Source of the DNA: CAYOHG01 sp964465125
Lineage (GTDB): Bacteria; Planctomycetota; Phycisphaerae; UBA1845; Fen-1342
Length of the DNA stretch: 63,921 nt
Direction of reading: 5' to 3'
Assembly (NCBI GenBank): GCA_964465125.1
Contig: CAYXIO010000020.1
Coordinates: 1-63,921, forward strand
Part shown: one piece after another, positions 16,318 through 25,219 of the stretch
Layout: every line of letters begins with the position of its first letter
How positions within the stretch are numbered: the first letter of the stretch is position 1
Translations under genes and position numbers: made by a program
The notes under the pieces: generated by a model
The model's input: the letters and a program-made list of their open reading frames with translations, nothing else
What the model was told of the DNA's origin: nothing
The model's database searches: none

Positions 16318-16629
16318 GAGTGCGGTCGGGCGGCGCGAGCTGCTCCGTCGGTCCGGCGCGCCCGCGAGCGCTTGCCGGCGCTGACCGCCCTACGCGGCGC
16401 ACGGCCAGTCTCAAAGTTCCGCTGCCGGCGAGTCGAATGACCAGCGATCGATCCGAATCGGACGCGAACACCGACCGAACGCGCCGATTTTGTTGGATCA
16501 GGAAGCGAATTCTCGTACAATTCAATGGGTTTCAGCGTGTTCAACCCTTCTCGGGGCTGCGCGGGTTTTCCGCGGGTACGCCATCGAACCGCTCCCAAGG
16601 CTCCGGGAGGATCCGAGGGAGGTGCTGCA
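16318..16629. other. Intergenic region upstream of the FGE-like gene
   Basis: A 312-base gap after queA. It holds the promoter at 16493-16521 and a leader of roughly 100 bases ending in a purine-rich ribosome binding site (GGGAGGTG). Nothing else is recognisable in 16318-16490. Confidence 0.5.
16493..16521 (+). promoter_or_regulatory. Sigma70-like promoter of the FGE-like dockerin gene
   Basis: TTGGAT (16493-16498) and TACAAT (16516-16521) with a 17-base spacer. The predicted start of transcription is near 16528, about 100 bases before the coding region. Confidence 0.55.
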
Positions 16630-17715
16630 ATGACCACATCACGAGCATCGGGCTGCGCCACGGGACTGATCGCCGGACTAACGATCGTGCTGGCGCCAAG
16701 CTACATCCAGGCGGACGACTTCGGCAGCGGGGCCGACGTCTTTACCATCGACTTCGTGCCGGTGGCCAATCCCTACAACGCCGACGACAGCGTTTCGCCC
16801 GACGGCGCTCACTACTTCGGCGGCGTGGAGTACACCTACCGGATCGCGGTCACGGAGGTTCCTCAGGACTGGGTCGACAAGGCGTCCAACCTTGGCCTGA
16901 CTGGTGTTTGGTCCGGGCCGTGGACCGGCAATCAGCCGGCCACGCAGGTCACCTGGTACGAGGCCGCCGCCTTCGTCAACTGGCTCAATACCAGCAAGGG
17001 CCACCAGCCTGCGTATGATCTGACCTTCGACCCCAACAGCCAAACCTGGAGCATGAGCGCCTGGGACAGCGGGCAGGCCTGGCAGTCAGGCGGTGAAAAC
17101 ATCTTCCGCCACAAGGACGCGGTCTATTTCCTGCCCAATGAGGACGAGTGGTACAAGGCGGCGTATCACCAGAACGACGGCGCAACCGGCCACTACTGGA
17201 TCTATGCAACCGGAAGCGACGCTGACCCCTTGCCGGTCTCCAGCGGGACGACTCCCGGAACAGCCGTCTTTGCCGGCGCCGCCAGCGTGCCCGCAGACGT
17301 AGACAACTGCGGCGGACTCAGCCCCTGCGGCACGCGCGGGCAGAACGGGAACGTCTGGGAATGGATCGAGAGCGACTACCGCCCGCCGAACGACGACCCG
17401 ACCAATACGCGCACGGTTCGCAGCGCCATGTGGTCCTCCGACGTCGGCAGCCTCCGATCGATCTACCGCCATGACTGGAACCCGACGCTCGGGTACCGCA
17501 ATGATCTGGGCTTCCGCGTGGCGCGGATCGCGTGTCCCGAGTTGGCCGGAGACCTCGACGGCAACGGCGTGGTGGACCTGATCGATCTGTCGACGCTGCT
17601 GACGGAGTTCGGCCAGAGCGGCAGCGGTCTGATTGGTGATCTCGACGGTAATAACGTGGTCGATCTGATCGACCTGTCGATGTTGCTGGCGAACTTCGGC
17701 GCTTCGTGCGGCTGA
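16630..17715 (+). CDS. Secreted FGE/SUMF1-like protein with dockerin-like repeats
   Basis: The start at 16630 follows a strong Shine-Dalgarno (GGGAGGTG) and opens with a signal peptide ending near SYIQADD. The bulk of the 361-residue protein is a formylglycine-generating-enzyme (SUMF1) type domain: EVTYRIAVTEVP-like opening strand, TQVTWYEAAAFVNWLN, LPNEDEWYKAAYH, QNGNVWEWIESDY and a closing GFRVARIAC. Many proteins with this C-type-lectin-like fold are not oxidases, and I do not see the catalytic cysteine pair. The end has two EF-hand-like repeats (DLDGNGVVDLIDLSTLL..FG, then DLDGNNVVDLIDLSMLL..FG). It is likely a surface protein using the same tag as six others here. Confidence 0.85.
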   Translation: MTTSRASGCATGLIAGLTIVLAPSYIQADDFGSGADVFTIDFVPVANPYNADDSVSPDGAHYFGGVEYTYRIAVTEVPQDWVDKASNLGLTGVWSGPWTGNQPATQVTWYEAAAFVNWLNTSKGHQPAYDLTFDPNSQTWSMSAWDSGQAWQSGGENIFRHKDAVYFLPNEDEWYKAAYHQNDGATGHYWIYATGSDADPLPVSSGTTPGTAVFAGAASVPADVDNCGGLSPCGTRGQNGNVWEWIESDYRPPNDDPTNTRTVRSAMWSSDVGSLRSIYRHDWNPTLGYRNDLGFRVARIACPELAGDLDGNGVVDLIDLSTLLTEFGQSGSGLIGDLDGNNVVDLIDLSMLLANFGASCG

Positions 17716-18002
17716 TGCGCTGAAAGTCGCGAAGCAACCCGGCGAGCTACGACTCGCTCCGAGCGCGGGTACCGCGCGGATCGCGCTTCGGCAGGCGGGG
17801 CGCTCGCAGATTGCCCGCCTGAACCGACCAACGTCCCGCGCGGCATCCTGCGGATGACACGCTTCCCGCGTGGCGCCGTAGTGCCCGTTTCAGGCCACCA
17901 GACTCCAGCGTGGCCACCGACTGAACAGCGCGAGTTCGGCAGGATGCGGAACTCCGGCGTCCCACGCCGGGGCGCATCCGCCGGCGAGCCGGTCGACGGC
18001 CG

Positions 18003-20135
18003 TCAGTTGCAGTCGTTACCGAACTGTGTCAGCAGCGTCGACAGGTCGATCAGGTCAATATCTCCGTCGTCGTCGACGTCGCCGGCGTTGCAGCCGCTGG
18101 TGCAGCCGAAATCGGTCAGCAGCGTGGACAGGTCGAGCAGATCGACGCGGCAGTCGCCCGTGATGTCGCCGGGGTCGCAGCCCTCATTCGGGCAGGTCGG
18201 CGGCGGCGGCTTGGGCGACTCGGCGACGGCGCGGTTGGCGGTTCCTTTCGGGGCGGTGAAGTTGCCGTCTCGATCGGCGCACCACTTGGTCGCATGTGGT
18301 TTTTCCGAAGTGCCGGTCGCATCCGCCGGGTCGATCACGGTGACGGTCACCTTGTCGCCATCGAATGAGATGTCGATGACGGTGACCCAGTGCGCCCCGC
18401 CCTCGGGCCAGTTGATCAGCATCTCGATGTCCTGGCCGTTGGCGAGCTCTTCCTTGATGAAATCGAACATCTTCGCGCCTTGTGCGTTCTCATCATCGAC
18501 GCCGCCGTGCACTTCGATGGGTAGATCGTTGTCCTCGGCGAAGGCCTTCTTGCCGGCCTCCATCTCGCCGCGCGTCAGCCCACGGAAATTGGGATCGGTC
18601 GACGCTCCCGCACGCATCTTCTCGAGCAGCGCGTCGGCGATCTTCTTCTCATCGTCGGTGCGGTCGGCCGGGTCGGTCGAATCGCTGCGATCGACCTCGC
18701 CGTCCTGCGCCGCGCCGGCCGCCTCAAGCAGCTCGTCGACCCAGCCGTCGCGTTCGGCCAGCCAAATCAGCGAGTTCGTCGCCGAAGTCGGACCGCAGTA
18801 GTTGCCCAACGGTGTATTGGGGTCCAGTCCCTGGGGGATGTCGGGCATCTTGTCACGTCCGACCGGGGCCGCATCGGGGGATTCCGCCGGCGGGGTCGCG
18901 GGGGGCGTCGACTCCTCCTCGCCCGGCTGCGCGAGCAGGACCGGCGCCGCGGGCGGCTCGACCGATTCGCACCAGCCGAGGTCGTCATACGAAGCGGTGG
19001 GAGGCGGCTGGGGCGTGCCGCTGGCGGTGTAGAAGAAATCCGCCGGAATCGGATTCGGGCAGCACAGCGGGAAATACACGCTGTGCGTGTAGAACAGGTA
19101 GTCGCTCTGGGCGAACTGCATGTTCTGTACCACCCACTCGTTCGGATCGCCGAAGCGGTCCTGATCGAAATCGATCGCGACATTGAGGTAGATCGGGTAG
19201 GCGCTCAGCGGCGTGCCCGTGAATTTGAACCGGCCGCATTCGGCGAAGGTGCCCAGGTGTGTGTACACGTCGGCGATTTCGACCGAGTTCGGGTCAATCC
19301 CCGTGCACGAGGAGGGCGGCGTACCGCACAGGTTCAAGTAGAAAGAGGCGAACGGATAGCCGCCAAACCAGTACGTGCCGAGGTAGTTCGTGGCCGGCGC
19401 ATTGGGATCCAGTGGATCGAGCGGATCGAACCAGTCGAACGCATTCTCGTTGCCCGGGCAGTTGTCGCCTGCGTTGGGATCGCCGGAAACGGAAGGGCCG
19501 ATGAGCGTGGCGTTCCCGGGGTTGGGATAATGGTAGGCGTAACCGAAGTCGTGGAGCCCGTCGCCGTCCAAGTCCTGACCGGTCAGCACGGAGTTGTAGC
19601 CTGATCCGGTCAGGTCGACGGTGATGATCCAGCCCGAGCAGCACGGCCCTCCCGGGCTGCCGGGCAGGCCGGTGAGCAGCAGGCCGCCGGCGTAGTTCGG
19701 GTCGATCGGAGCGCGCGTGGTGCTGTTGCTTCCGTTCTCGTCGTTGAAGAAGTTGAGGTTCACGTCGACAGGGGCGGTCCCGTCAAGATAGTAATCGAAG
19801 CTCAGGCTGCTGAAGCTGGAGCCGTCGGGAACGTCGCCCCAGTTCAGCACCGACGCGTTCAGACTGGCCCCTCCGTCGCCCTCCACCGAAAAGAAGTACC
19901 CCGAGCCGGTCGACGCGGACCAGAGCGAATCACACACGAGCCCGGAGACGTCACCTGAGCTTGACCGCTCGAATGTTCCCGTGGCCGGATTGAACACGTA
20001 GCGGGTGTGCCTGGCGGCCTGAATGGGATACTGCGGCAAGTCCGCCATTGCGCTGCCGGCGGCCAGCCCCAACGCGATGCCCAGGAGCTTTCCGATGTGA
20101 CGGAACGGTGACGAGTTCGCATGCACGCTGCTCAT
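18003..20135 (-). CDS. Secreted protein with C39-peptidase-like domain and dockerin-like repeats
   Basis: The start is set at 20135 (MSSVHANSS), where AGGGG lies six bases upstream and a signal peptide follows (GKLLGIALGLAAGSAMA). The 710-residue protein has an N-terminal beta-rich region (about 30-400) with no recognised family and several Asp/Asn-rich calcium-binding-like loops. A Pro/Glu linker follows (about 385-425), then a domain (about 440-640) with YCGPTSATNSLIWLAE (Cys447) and GGAHWVTVIDI (His582), the catalytic pair of C39-type papain-like proteases, with an Asp in VIDPAD as a possible third residue. Two dockerin-like EF-hand repeats end the protein. C39 domains elsewhere process double-glycine leaders; here the exported location suggests extracellular proteolysis, which is inference. 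Confidence 0.75.
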   Translation of the reverse strand: MSSVHANSSPFRHIGKLLGIALGLAAGSAMADLPQYPIQAARHTRYVFNPATGTFERSSSGDVSGLVCDSLWSASTGSGYFFSVEGDGGASLNASVLNWGDVPDGSSFSSLSFDYYLDGTAPVDVNLNFFNDENGSNSTTRAPIDPNYAGGLLLTGLPGSPGGPCCSGWIITVDLTGSGYNSVLTGQDLDGDGLHDFGYAYHYPNPGNATLIGPSVSGDPNAGDNCPGNENAFDWFDPLDPLDPNAPATNYLGTYWFGGYPFASFYLNLCGTPPSSCTGIDPNSVEIADVYTHLGTFAECGRFKFTGTPLSAYPIYLNVAIDFDQDRFGDPNEWVVQNMQFAQSDYLFYTHSVYFPLCCPNPIPADFFYTASGTPQPPPTASYDDLGWCESVEPPAAPVLLAQPGEEESTPPATPPAESPDAAPVGRDKMPDIPQGLDPNTPLGNYCGPTSATNSLIWLAERDGWVDELLEAAGAAQDGEVDRSDSTDPADRTDDEKKIADALLEKMRAGASTDPNFRGLTRGEMEAGKKAFAEDNDLPIEVHGGVDDENAQGAKMFDFIKEELANGQDIEMLINWPEGGAHWVTVIDISFDGDKVTVTVIDPADATGTSEKPHATKWCADRDGNFTAPKGTANRAVAESPKPPPPTCPNEGCDPGDITGDCRVDLLDLSTLLTDFGCTSGCNAGDVDDDGDIDLIDLSTLLTQFGNDCN

Positions 20136-20438
20136 GATGCCCCTTTCGGTCCTGGATGTGATCCGCTCGGCTCCGATCGCGGGAATCCGCACCGAAGCCC
20201 CACCGCACGCAAAGCGCAAGGCGACCCTGTAGTCGCGTGCCGCACGTCCGTCAACTATAAAGTGCAACTTTGGCTGACAGAAAGCGCCGCCCCGCGCACC
20301 GCATCCGTTCGCGTTCGAGCCGTCGCACGTTCAGGGTGGGTACCCGCCGAGGGGCTGCGCATTTCAAGCTGCGGCGGCGCGATGCCGGTCGCGAAATATC
20401 GGGCCAAGCTGTGACAAGCGAAGCCGGCACGCTCGCGC
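20136..20438. other. Intergenic region between the C39-like and zinc-ribbon genes
   Basis: A 303-base gap. On the minus strand a TATAGT box (complement of 20254-20259) could be the -10 of the C39-like gene, with a weak -35. GCTCAGG and CCTGAGC (about 20435-20464) form an inverted repeat over the 3' end of the zinc-ribbon gene. No reading frame of interest. Confidence 0.35.
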
Positions 20439-21143
20439 TCAGGCGCGCAGCAGCAGCCTGAGCAACAGCACGACGGCAGCCCCAATCCCATACCAGACGT
20501 AGTCATGTCGGTCTGCCAGGGTCGCACCGCCGATCGGCACCGAGGCGGCGCGCTCTACGCGCCGCGCCCGCTCGCGGCGCTCCATCTGGCGGACCTCCTC
20601 GCGTCGGCGGCGAATCATGTGCTCCGGTCCGCCGTTCTTCACCCAGCGCAGAATCCTGCGCAGCTCGCCGGCTTCGAGCCACACCCCATCCTCGCGGCAT
20701 TCGTCGATCGCGACCCCGCTGCGCAGGCCGAAATTGCGGCGGTTCATGGGCTGGGCGCAGATCGGGCAAGGTACATAGGCGCGCCGCGCGGGTGTTTTGA
20801 GCGGCATTTCGCGCAGCAGTTGATTGAGGCGCCGGTAGTTCGGAGCGAGCGGCTCGTGCACCGTCAGATTGGTCAGCGCGCCGAGTTCCCACGAATCGAA
20901 GAACAGCCCGTAGCAGCGCTCGCAGCGCTCGATCAGGAACATGCGGCCGACATCCAGGTCGATCGTGCGCATCGGCTCGCGGCAAACAGGACAGGGGCGC
21001 GGCTTGTCGGGTGCTTTGGCCAGCCGCGGCTGGAGATTGGCCAGGTCGATGTCGGCCTGGGAGTGGCAGTAGGCGCAGAGGCTCGAATCGGGCGGCAGCG
21101 CCGCCCCGCAGTTGGCACAGTTGAGGCCCGGCGCAATGGACAT
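20439..21143 (-). CDS. Zinc-ribbon (TFIIB-type) protein with C-terminal membrane helix
   Basis: The 234-residue protein starts at MSIAPGLNCANC. It has three Cys4 zinc-binding units: CANC..CAYC near residues 9-27, CPVC..CERC (about 55-80) and CPIC..CRED-type (about 125-155). The latter two, with the intervening FFDSWELG and GVWLEAGEL segments, match the zf-TFIIB-type pattern seen in small bacterial proteins. An Arg/Glu-rich helix and a single C-terminal transmembrane helix follow, so the protein should be tail-anchored in the cytoplasmic membrane. Function is unknown. No Shine-Dalgarno precedes the start; instead TATACT ends only eight bases before the ATG, suggesting a leaderless mRNA. Confidence 0.75.
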   Translation of the reverse strand: MSIAPGLNCANCGAALPPDSSLCAYCHSQADIDLANLQPRLAKAPDKPRPCPVCREPMRTIDLDVGRMFLIERCERCYGLFFDSWELGALTNLTVHEPLAPNYRRLNQLLREMPLKTPARRAYVPCPICAQPMNRRNFGLRSGVAIDECREDGVWLEAGELRRILRWVKNGGPEHMIRRRREEVRQMERRERARRVERAASVPIGGATLADRHDYVWYGIGAAVVLLLRLLLRA

Positions 21144-21495
21144 GCGCGTCAGTATAGGGACCGGCGACCGCGGCGTTGCAGTACAGAAATCGGGGCAGAC
21201 TCTAAAAAGCAACCGCACGACCGGCGGCTCGCCCGCCGATCGCGCGGTTCTCGCAAGGGAGAAAGGAAGGTTCACACGCGCCGGGCGGTGAGCGGGTCTG
21301 GCGGACCCGCCGTGCGGTAGGGCCATTCAGTGTCGCCCGCACGCCCGACGTTCAATAAGTGATACGAACGAGCGGGCCGAAAGTTGCGGCCGGCGCGGGA
21401 GTTTTTTGGGGCCGCGCCGCACATGCGGACACGGTGGTCCCTAACTCCGGCGACGCCGGCCCCGCCCGACGGGTGGTTGACCGCTCACGCTGCGG
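21144..21495. other. Intergenic region upstream of the zinc-ribbon gene
   Basis: A 352-base gap. It holds the -10 box of the zinc-ribbon gene (complement of 21151-21156) and a hairpin GGCGCGG/CCGCGCC (21392-21418) downstream of the M14 peptidase gene that might aid termination, though no T tract follows it. No gene seen. Confidence 0.4.
21151..21156 (-). promoter_or_regulatory. -10 box placing the zinc-ribbon mRNA start at its ATG
   Basis: TATACT on the minus strand. With a normal 6-8 base distance to the transcription start, the mRNA would begin at or within a base or two of the ATG at 21143. Confidence 0.45.
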
Positions 21496-23247
21496 CTAAG
21501 GCAGCGTCACGCTCGTGCTGACATCGACTGCGCGCGGGGCGACCAGCTCGATGGTGGCGGTCCCGCTGCCGACGACGATCCACTGGAACGTCCGGAAGGA
21601 TTCGGCGGGAAGGCCGTCGTCGATCCAGAGCTGGTGCGGCTGATGCTCGACGGCTTCGAACGGGGCTGTGAAGCGATCGGCGACCGTTCCGCCCGCCAGA
21701 ACGCGGAGGTTGTCGCCGCGGATGCGAATGAAATCGCGCGGGCCGTAGCGGCGCTTGGCCGCCTGGGCGGTCGTGGTGGGAATCAGGTGGAGATTATGGG
21801 CGTCCACGCGTACGCGCAGCAGCCCGTCGCCAAGCGGAACCACCTCGACGTCGCGCAGCTCGAGCAGCGGCATCTGCTCGGCGTGGTAAACCGTGAAGGC
21901 GAAATTGCGGTGGCATTCTTCCTCGAGGTGGAATGAGGGGGGAATGCGCCCGGACATCTTCGACCAGCCGCCGGCCTCGATGTCGCCGTAGACCGGGTGC
22001 TTGGTCGGCTTCCAGCTTGTGAACGTCTGGCCGAACATCAGGTAGTCGTTGAAGAGCATCTGCGCGGAACGGTCGCGCCTGCGGCCTTCGCCCTCGTTCT
22101 GGTTGCTGAAGTACTTCGCGTCGGTCCAGAGCTCGTTGGTGAAGCTGATGATGCCGAGGTCGTCGTAGGTCCAGTTTACGAAGCCGCCGTGCACGACGTA
22201 GAGGTCTTTCCAGATCACCATGTAGCGGTAGAAGGGCAGCATCTGCTCGCCGCGCTGGCCGATGCGATCATAGACGTGGATGTCGGCATCGGCGTACTCG
22301 ACTTCCTTGGCGCCGGGACCGCGCAGGATCATGCCGCCGGAATTGTGGTAAGCCTGGACGGCGGCGATGTTGGGGTGTCGCAGGACAAAATCGGCGACGC
22401 ATTTCGATTCGGGGAGGCTGAGGGGGTAATCGCCGGCGCCGTACTGGATGTAGTTCGGCTGCCAGTCGGCGGGCCAGTTGCGATTGGGGTCGTAGCCGCC
22501 GGGACCATCCTCGTTCACCTCGCCGTCGCCGTCGTCATCGATGCCTTCCTGCCCGAGGCGCGAGTAGCGCCTGAACTCGCCGCGCGCTTCGGGATCGATC
22601 GGGACCAGGATGCGCGGATCGTCCGGCGATTCGCGCCAGCGCCCGTTCGGGTCGACGCGGCGCATTTCGAGCAGCAGACCGTCGCCGTCGAGATCGTTGG
22701 GCGGGTCCTCGTCGAACAGGCCGTCTCCGTCGTTGTCGATCGGCTTCTGCCCGCTGCGCGAGGAGTGCATCGTGTTCGGGGCGTCGAACCAGTAGGCGCG
22801 GCCGTCGGGATTGATCATCGGAACGAAGTAGAACGACGTGCGGTTCATCAGCTCGGTCAGTTGCGGCACCTTGCCGTAGCTCTTGGTCAGATACCAGATG
22901 CTGTAGAGCACGGCCTCGCTGCCCTGCACCTCGTTGCCGTGGATGTTGGCGTCGATGTACATGGCGGGCTTGGAGTCGGCCGGGCCGGTCGAAGCGACAT
23001 TCAGCGTGAGCGCGACCATGTCGCGGCCCTGCACGCTCTTGCCAATGGTCTCCATCGTCAGCAGCTCGGGGTAGGCCGCCACGAGATCGGTGCAGATTCG
23101 GACGACCTGGTCGTAGTTGTTGAGCTGATTCCAGGCGACCGGGACTTTCGAGGGGGCGTTGTAGCCGTCCTGCGCAAGCAGCGCGGAGGCCGGGATCAGC
23201 GCGGCGGCCAGCGAGAGCATCAGCGGAGCAACGTATTTCGTGGTCAT
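21496..23247 (-). CDS. Secreted zinc carboxypeptidase (M14 family)
   Basis: The 583-residue protein has a signal peptide (cleavage likely after ASALLAQ). The M14 zinc site is intact: His103 and Glu106 in NIHGNEVQG, the distal histidine in AYHNSGGM and the catalytic glutamate in SFTNELW. Between them is an acidic insertion with calcium-binding-type repeats (DNDGDGLFDEDPPNDLDGDG and a later DDDGDGEVNEDGPGG), as in large bacterial M14 enzymes. The C-terminal 120 residues form a beta-rich domain. It should cut C-terminal residues from extracellular peptides. The ATG overlaps the stop of the preceding gene (ATGA at 23244-23247), which encodes an inactive-looking relative. Confidence 0.92.
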   Translation of the reverse strand: MTTKYVAPLMLSLAAALIPASALLAQDGYNAPSKVPVAWNQLNNYDQVVRICTDLVAAYPELLTMETIGKSVQGRDMVALTLNVASTGPADSKPAMYIDANIHGNEVQGSEAVLYSIWYLTKSYGKVPQLTELMNRTSFYFVPMINPDGRAYWFDAPNTMHSSRSGQKPIDNDGDGLFDEDPPNDLDGDGLLLEMRRVDPNGRWRESPDDPRILVPIDPEARGEFRRYSRLGQEGIDDDGDGEVNEDGPGGYDPNRNWPADWQPNYIQYGAGDYPLSLPESKCVADFVLRHPNIAAVQAYHNSGGMILRGPGAKEVEYADADIHVYDRIGQRGEQMLPFYRYMVIWKDLYVVHGGFVNWTYDDLGIISFTNELWTDAKYFSNQNEGEGRRRDRSAQMLFNDYLMFGQTFTSWKPTKHPVYGDIEAGGWSKMSGRIPPSFHLEEECHRNFAFTVYHAEQMPLLELRDVEVVPLGDGLLRVRVDAHNLHLIPTTTAQAAKRRYGPRDFIRIRGDNLRVLAGGTVADRFTAPFEAVEHQPHQLWIDDGLPAESFRTFQWIVVGSGTATIELVAPRAVDVSTSVTLP

Positions 23248-25127
23248 GGCGTGCCCTCGGTGGCGGGAGACGTCGTGGCCGATCCTGCCGGCGCCGCTTG
23301 GAGCGGTACGTCGAGCGTCAGCGTGCCGAACCTGGGATGGGTGGCGATGAACTGCGCGGACCCGCCGGCCGGGCCGCGAACCAGCCAGCGCTGGGTGACG
23401 CTGCCGCCGCTGCCGGCGAGCCAGTCGACCCGGCGGACGGGCGGCCCGCCGACGACGCGCGGCGCATCGATGTGCGGGCGCAGGATGAGGGGCGGATGGC
23501 CGACCATGCGCGAGATGGCCAGATGCGTCGGAAGGTAGCCGTCGTTCACGAGGCGCACTTCGACGTTCCAGAGGTCGACACCGACCGCGCGAACGGCGGA
23601 AACCTCAAGCCTCGGCGAAGGGAGCATCGGGGCCAGATCGAGCAGGAACTCGCACTGCCGCTCGGCGAGCTCATCGAGCTGGGCGGCGGGCGGATTGTGC
23701 CGGAACCCCGGGACGAACCCGCCCAGTTGCACTCTGCCGAGCGTGGGGTGATCGAAGTCCGTCCAGGGCAGGAACGCCGCCGACCCGGATTCGGGCTGCT
23801 GCAGCCACTTGCGGTTCAGCTCCGACGACACCACGCGCACCAGAATGGGATCGAATGGCTCGTCGGCCGCGGGCTTGCCGCTGGGCGACTTTGGCGCGGG
23901 CGCGGGAGCGGGTTGAGGCGGCGGCGCGGCAGGTTCGGACGCTGCACCTTCCGTTGTTGGCGCGGAGTCCGTCGGCGTCGGCGGCGCGAGCGATTGTCGA
24001 TCGATGGGCAGCCACGGGCTTACCGCAAGCGTGAAGACGCCTCCCTGGCTGTAAAGCCAGGCATAGAAGGCGCCGTCGGGCCGGGCGCTGCCGCCGGTCG
24101 TAAAGCCCGTGCGGGCGCGGTATTTCTCGCCGATCTCGTTGTAGAGCGCGATGTCGTCGGGATGCAGCTCGCGGAATTCCTGGCCGGTCGGGCCGCGGTC
24201 CTTGCCTTGCGGGACGGAGACGAGGATGTCGTTCTCGCCGTAAACCATTGCGGCGACGATCGAGCGTCGCGCGACGATGTAGTCTGCGAGGGCGCGCGTC
24301 TCGAGCTCGCTCATCGGGAAGAGGCCGTCGGTGGCTGTTCCCGGGGCAAACAGGTGCGGCCAGTTGCGGCCGCAGTCGACGCCGCCGGGCGGGTCTTCGT
24401 TGATCCGACCGTCGCCGTCGAGATCGGAGCCCTCGAGCAGCAGTCGATACTGGCCGCGTTCGCCGCGCAGCGCCTCGGCGCGGCGCAGGAGGCGCGGCTC
24501 GTCGGGGTCGGGGAGCCATTCGCCGGCGGGGTCGGGTACGCGCATCACGGCGATGACGCCGTCCCCGTTGAGATCATCGGGACCATCCTCGTCGAAGACA
24601 CCGTCGCGGTCGTCGTCGACGGGTCGCGTGTCGCGCGGGTTGTCCCATAGCGGCGGCTGAAGTGGGCGCTCGCAGCCGTCGGGGTTGGCGCGGGGCACGG
24701 CCAGCAGCGTGTACCTGGCGAGCAGGCCGGCGGCGTCGCTCGTGGGATTGCCGGTCGCGCGGGTCAGCAGGCCGCGCAGCACGCGCAGCGTGATTTCGCT
24801 CGAGGCGGCCGACCCGCTGTCGATGCCGCCGACGAGCAGGATGACGGGGCGTTGCTCGGGCGCGACCGGTCCCGGCAGGGCGAGCTGCACGGCCCAGACG
24901 TCGCGTCCGCCGGCGGACTGCGCCAGCGATTGGAGGGTCGCCGCACTGCCGGCGCTGGTGACGAACTCGCGGACGGCGCTGCTGAAGGCGTCGAAGCTCT
25001 GCGCGCTGGGCGTCGATCCGGGTGCGTCCTGGGCCACGTCCGCCGGATGGGCGGGGCTCAGCGCTCCCATCGCGCTCCAAGCGGCGGCGGCGATCCACAC
25101 AATAAGTCTGGCGCGGGCGACCATCAT
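23244..25127 (-). CDS. M14-like pseudo-carboxypeptidase, catalytic residues lost
   Basis: The start at 25127 has AAGGA six bases upstream and gives a signal peptide (VARARLIVWIAAAAWSAM). The 627-residue protein follows the architecture of the next gene closely: a GGRDVWAVQL strand, two acidic repeats (DDDRDGVFDEDGPDDLNGDG and DLDGDGRINEDPPGG), the CGRNWPHLF segment and the beta-rich C-terminus. However, where the paralogue has HGNE it has GIDS (about 101-104), where that has YHNSGG it has YGENDI, and where that has FTNELW it has FTLAVSPW. All zinc ligands and the catalytic Glu are therefore absent. A Pro/Ala-rich insertion lies near 390-440. It may bind peptides or act as a partner for the active enzyme, with which it is translationally coupled. 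Confidence 0.85.
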   Translation of the reverse strand: MMVARARLIVWIAAAAWSAMGALSPAHPADVAQDAPGSTPSAQSFDAFSSAVREFVTSAGSAATLQSLAQSAGGRDVWAVQLALPGPVAPEQRPVILLVGGIDSGSAASSEITLRVLRGLLTRATGNPTSDAAGLLARYTLLAVPRANPDGCERPLQPPLWDNPRDTRPVDDDRDGVFDEDGPDDLNGDGVIAVMRVPDPAGEWLPDPDEPRLLRRAEALRGERGQYRLLLEGSDLDGDGRINEDPPGGVDCGRNWPHLFAPGTATDGLFPMSELETRALADYIVARRSIVAAMVYGENDILVSVPQGKDRGPTGQEFRELHPDDIALYNEIGEKYRARTGFTTGGSARPDGAFYAWLYSQGGVFTLAVSPWLPIDRQSLAPPTPTDSAPTTEGAASEPAAPPPQPAPAPAPKSPSGKPAADEPFDPILVRVVSSELNRKWLQQPESGSAAFLPWTDFDHPTLGRVQLGGFVPGFRHNPPAAQLDELAERQCEFLLDLAPMLPSPRLEVSAVRAVGVDLWNVEVRLVNDGYLPTHLAISRMVGHPPLILRPHIDAPRVVGGPPVRRVDWLAGSGGSVTQRWLVRGPAGGSAQFIATHPRFGTLTLDVPLQAAPAGSATTSPATEGTP

Positions 25128-25219
25128 GCCATTCCTTCCGTAGCGGGGAGCCCGAGATTTGCGGCGCTTGGCCCGCAGCCAAGCGAGCAGACTATGCGGA
25201 GCGGCGGCGGCTGTCAGCA

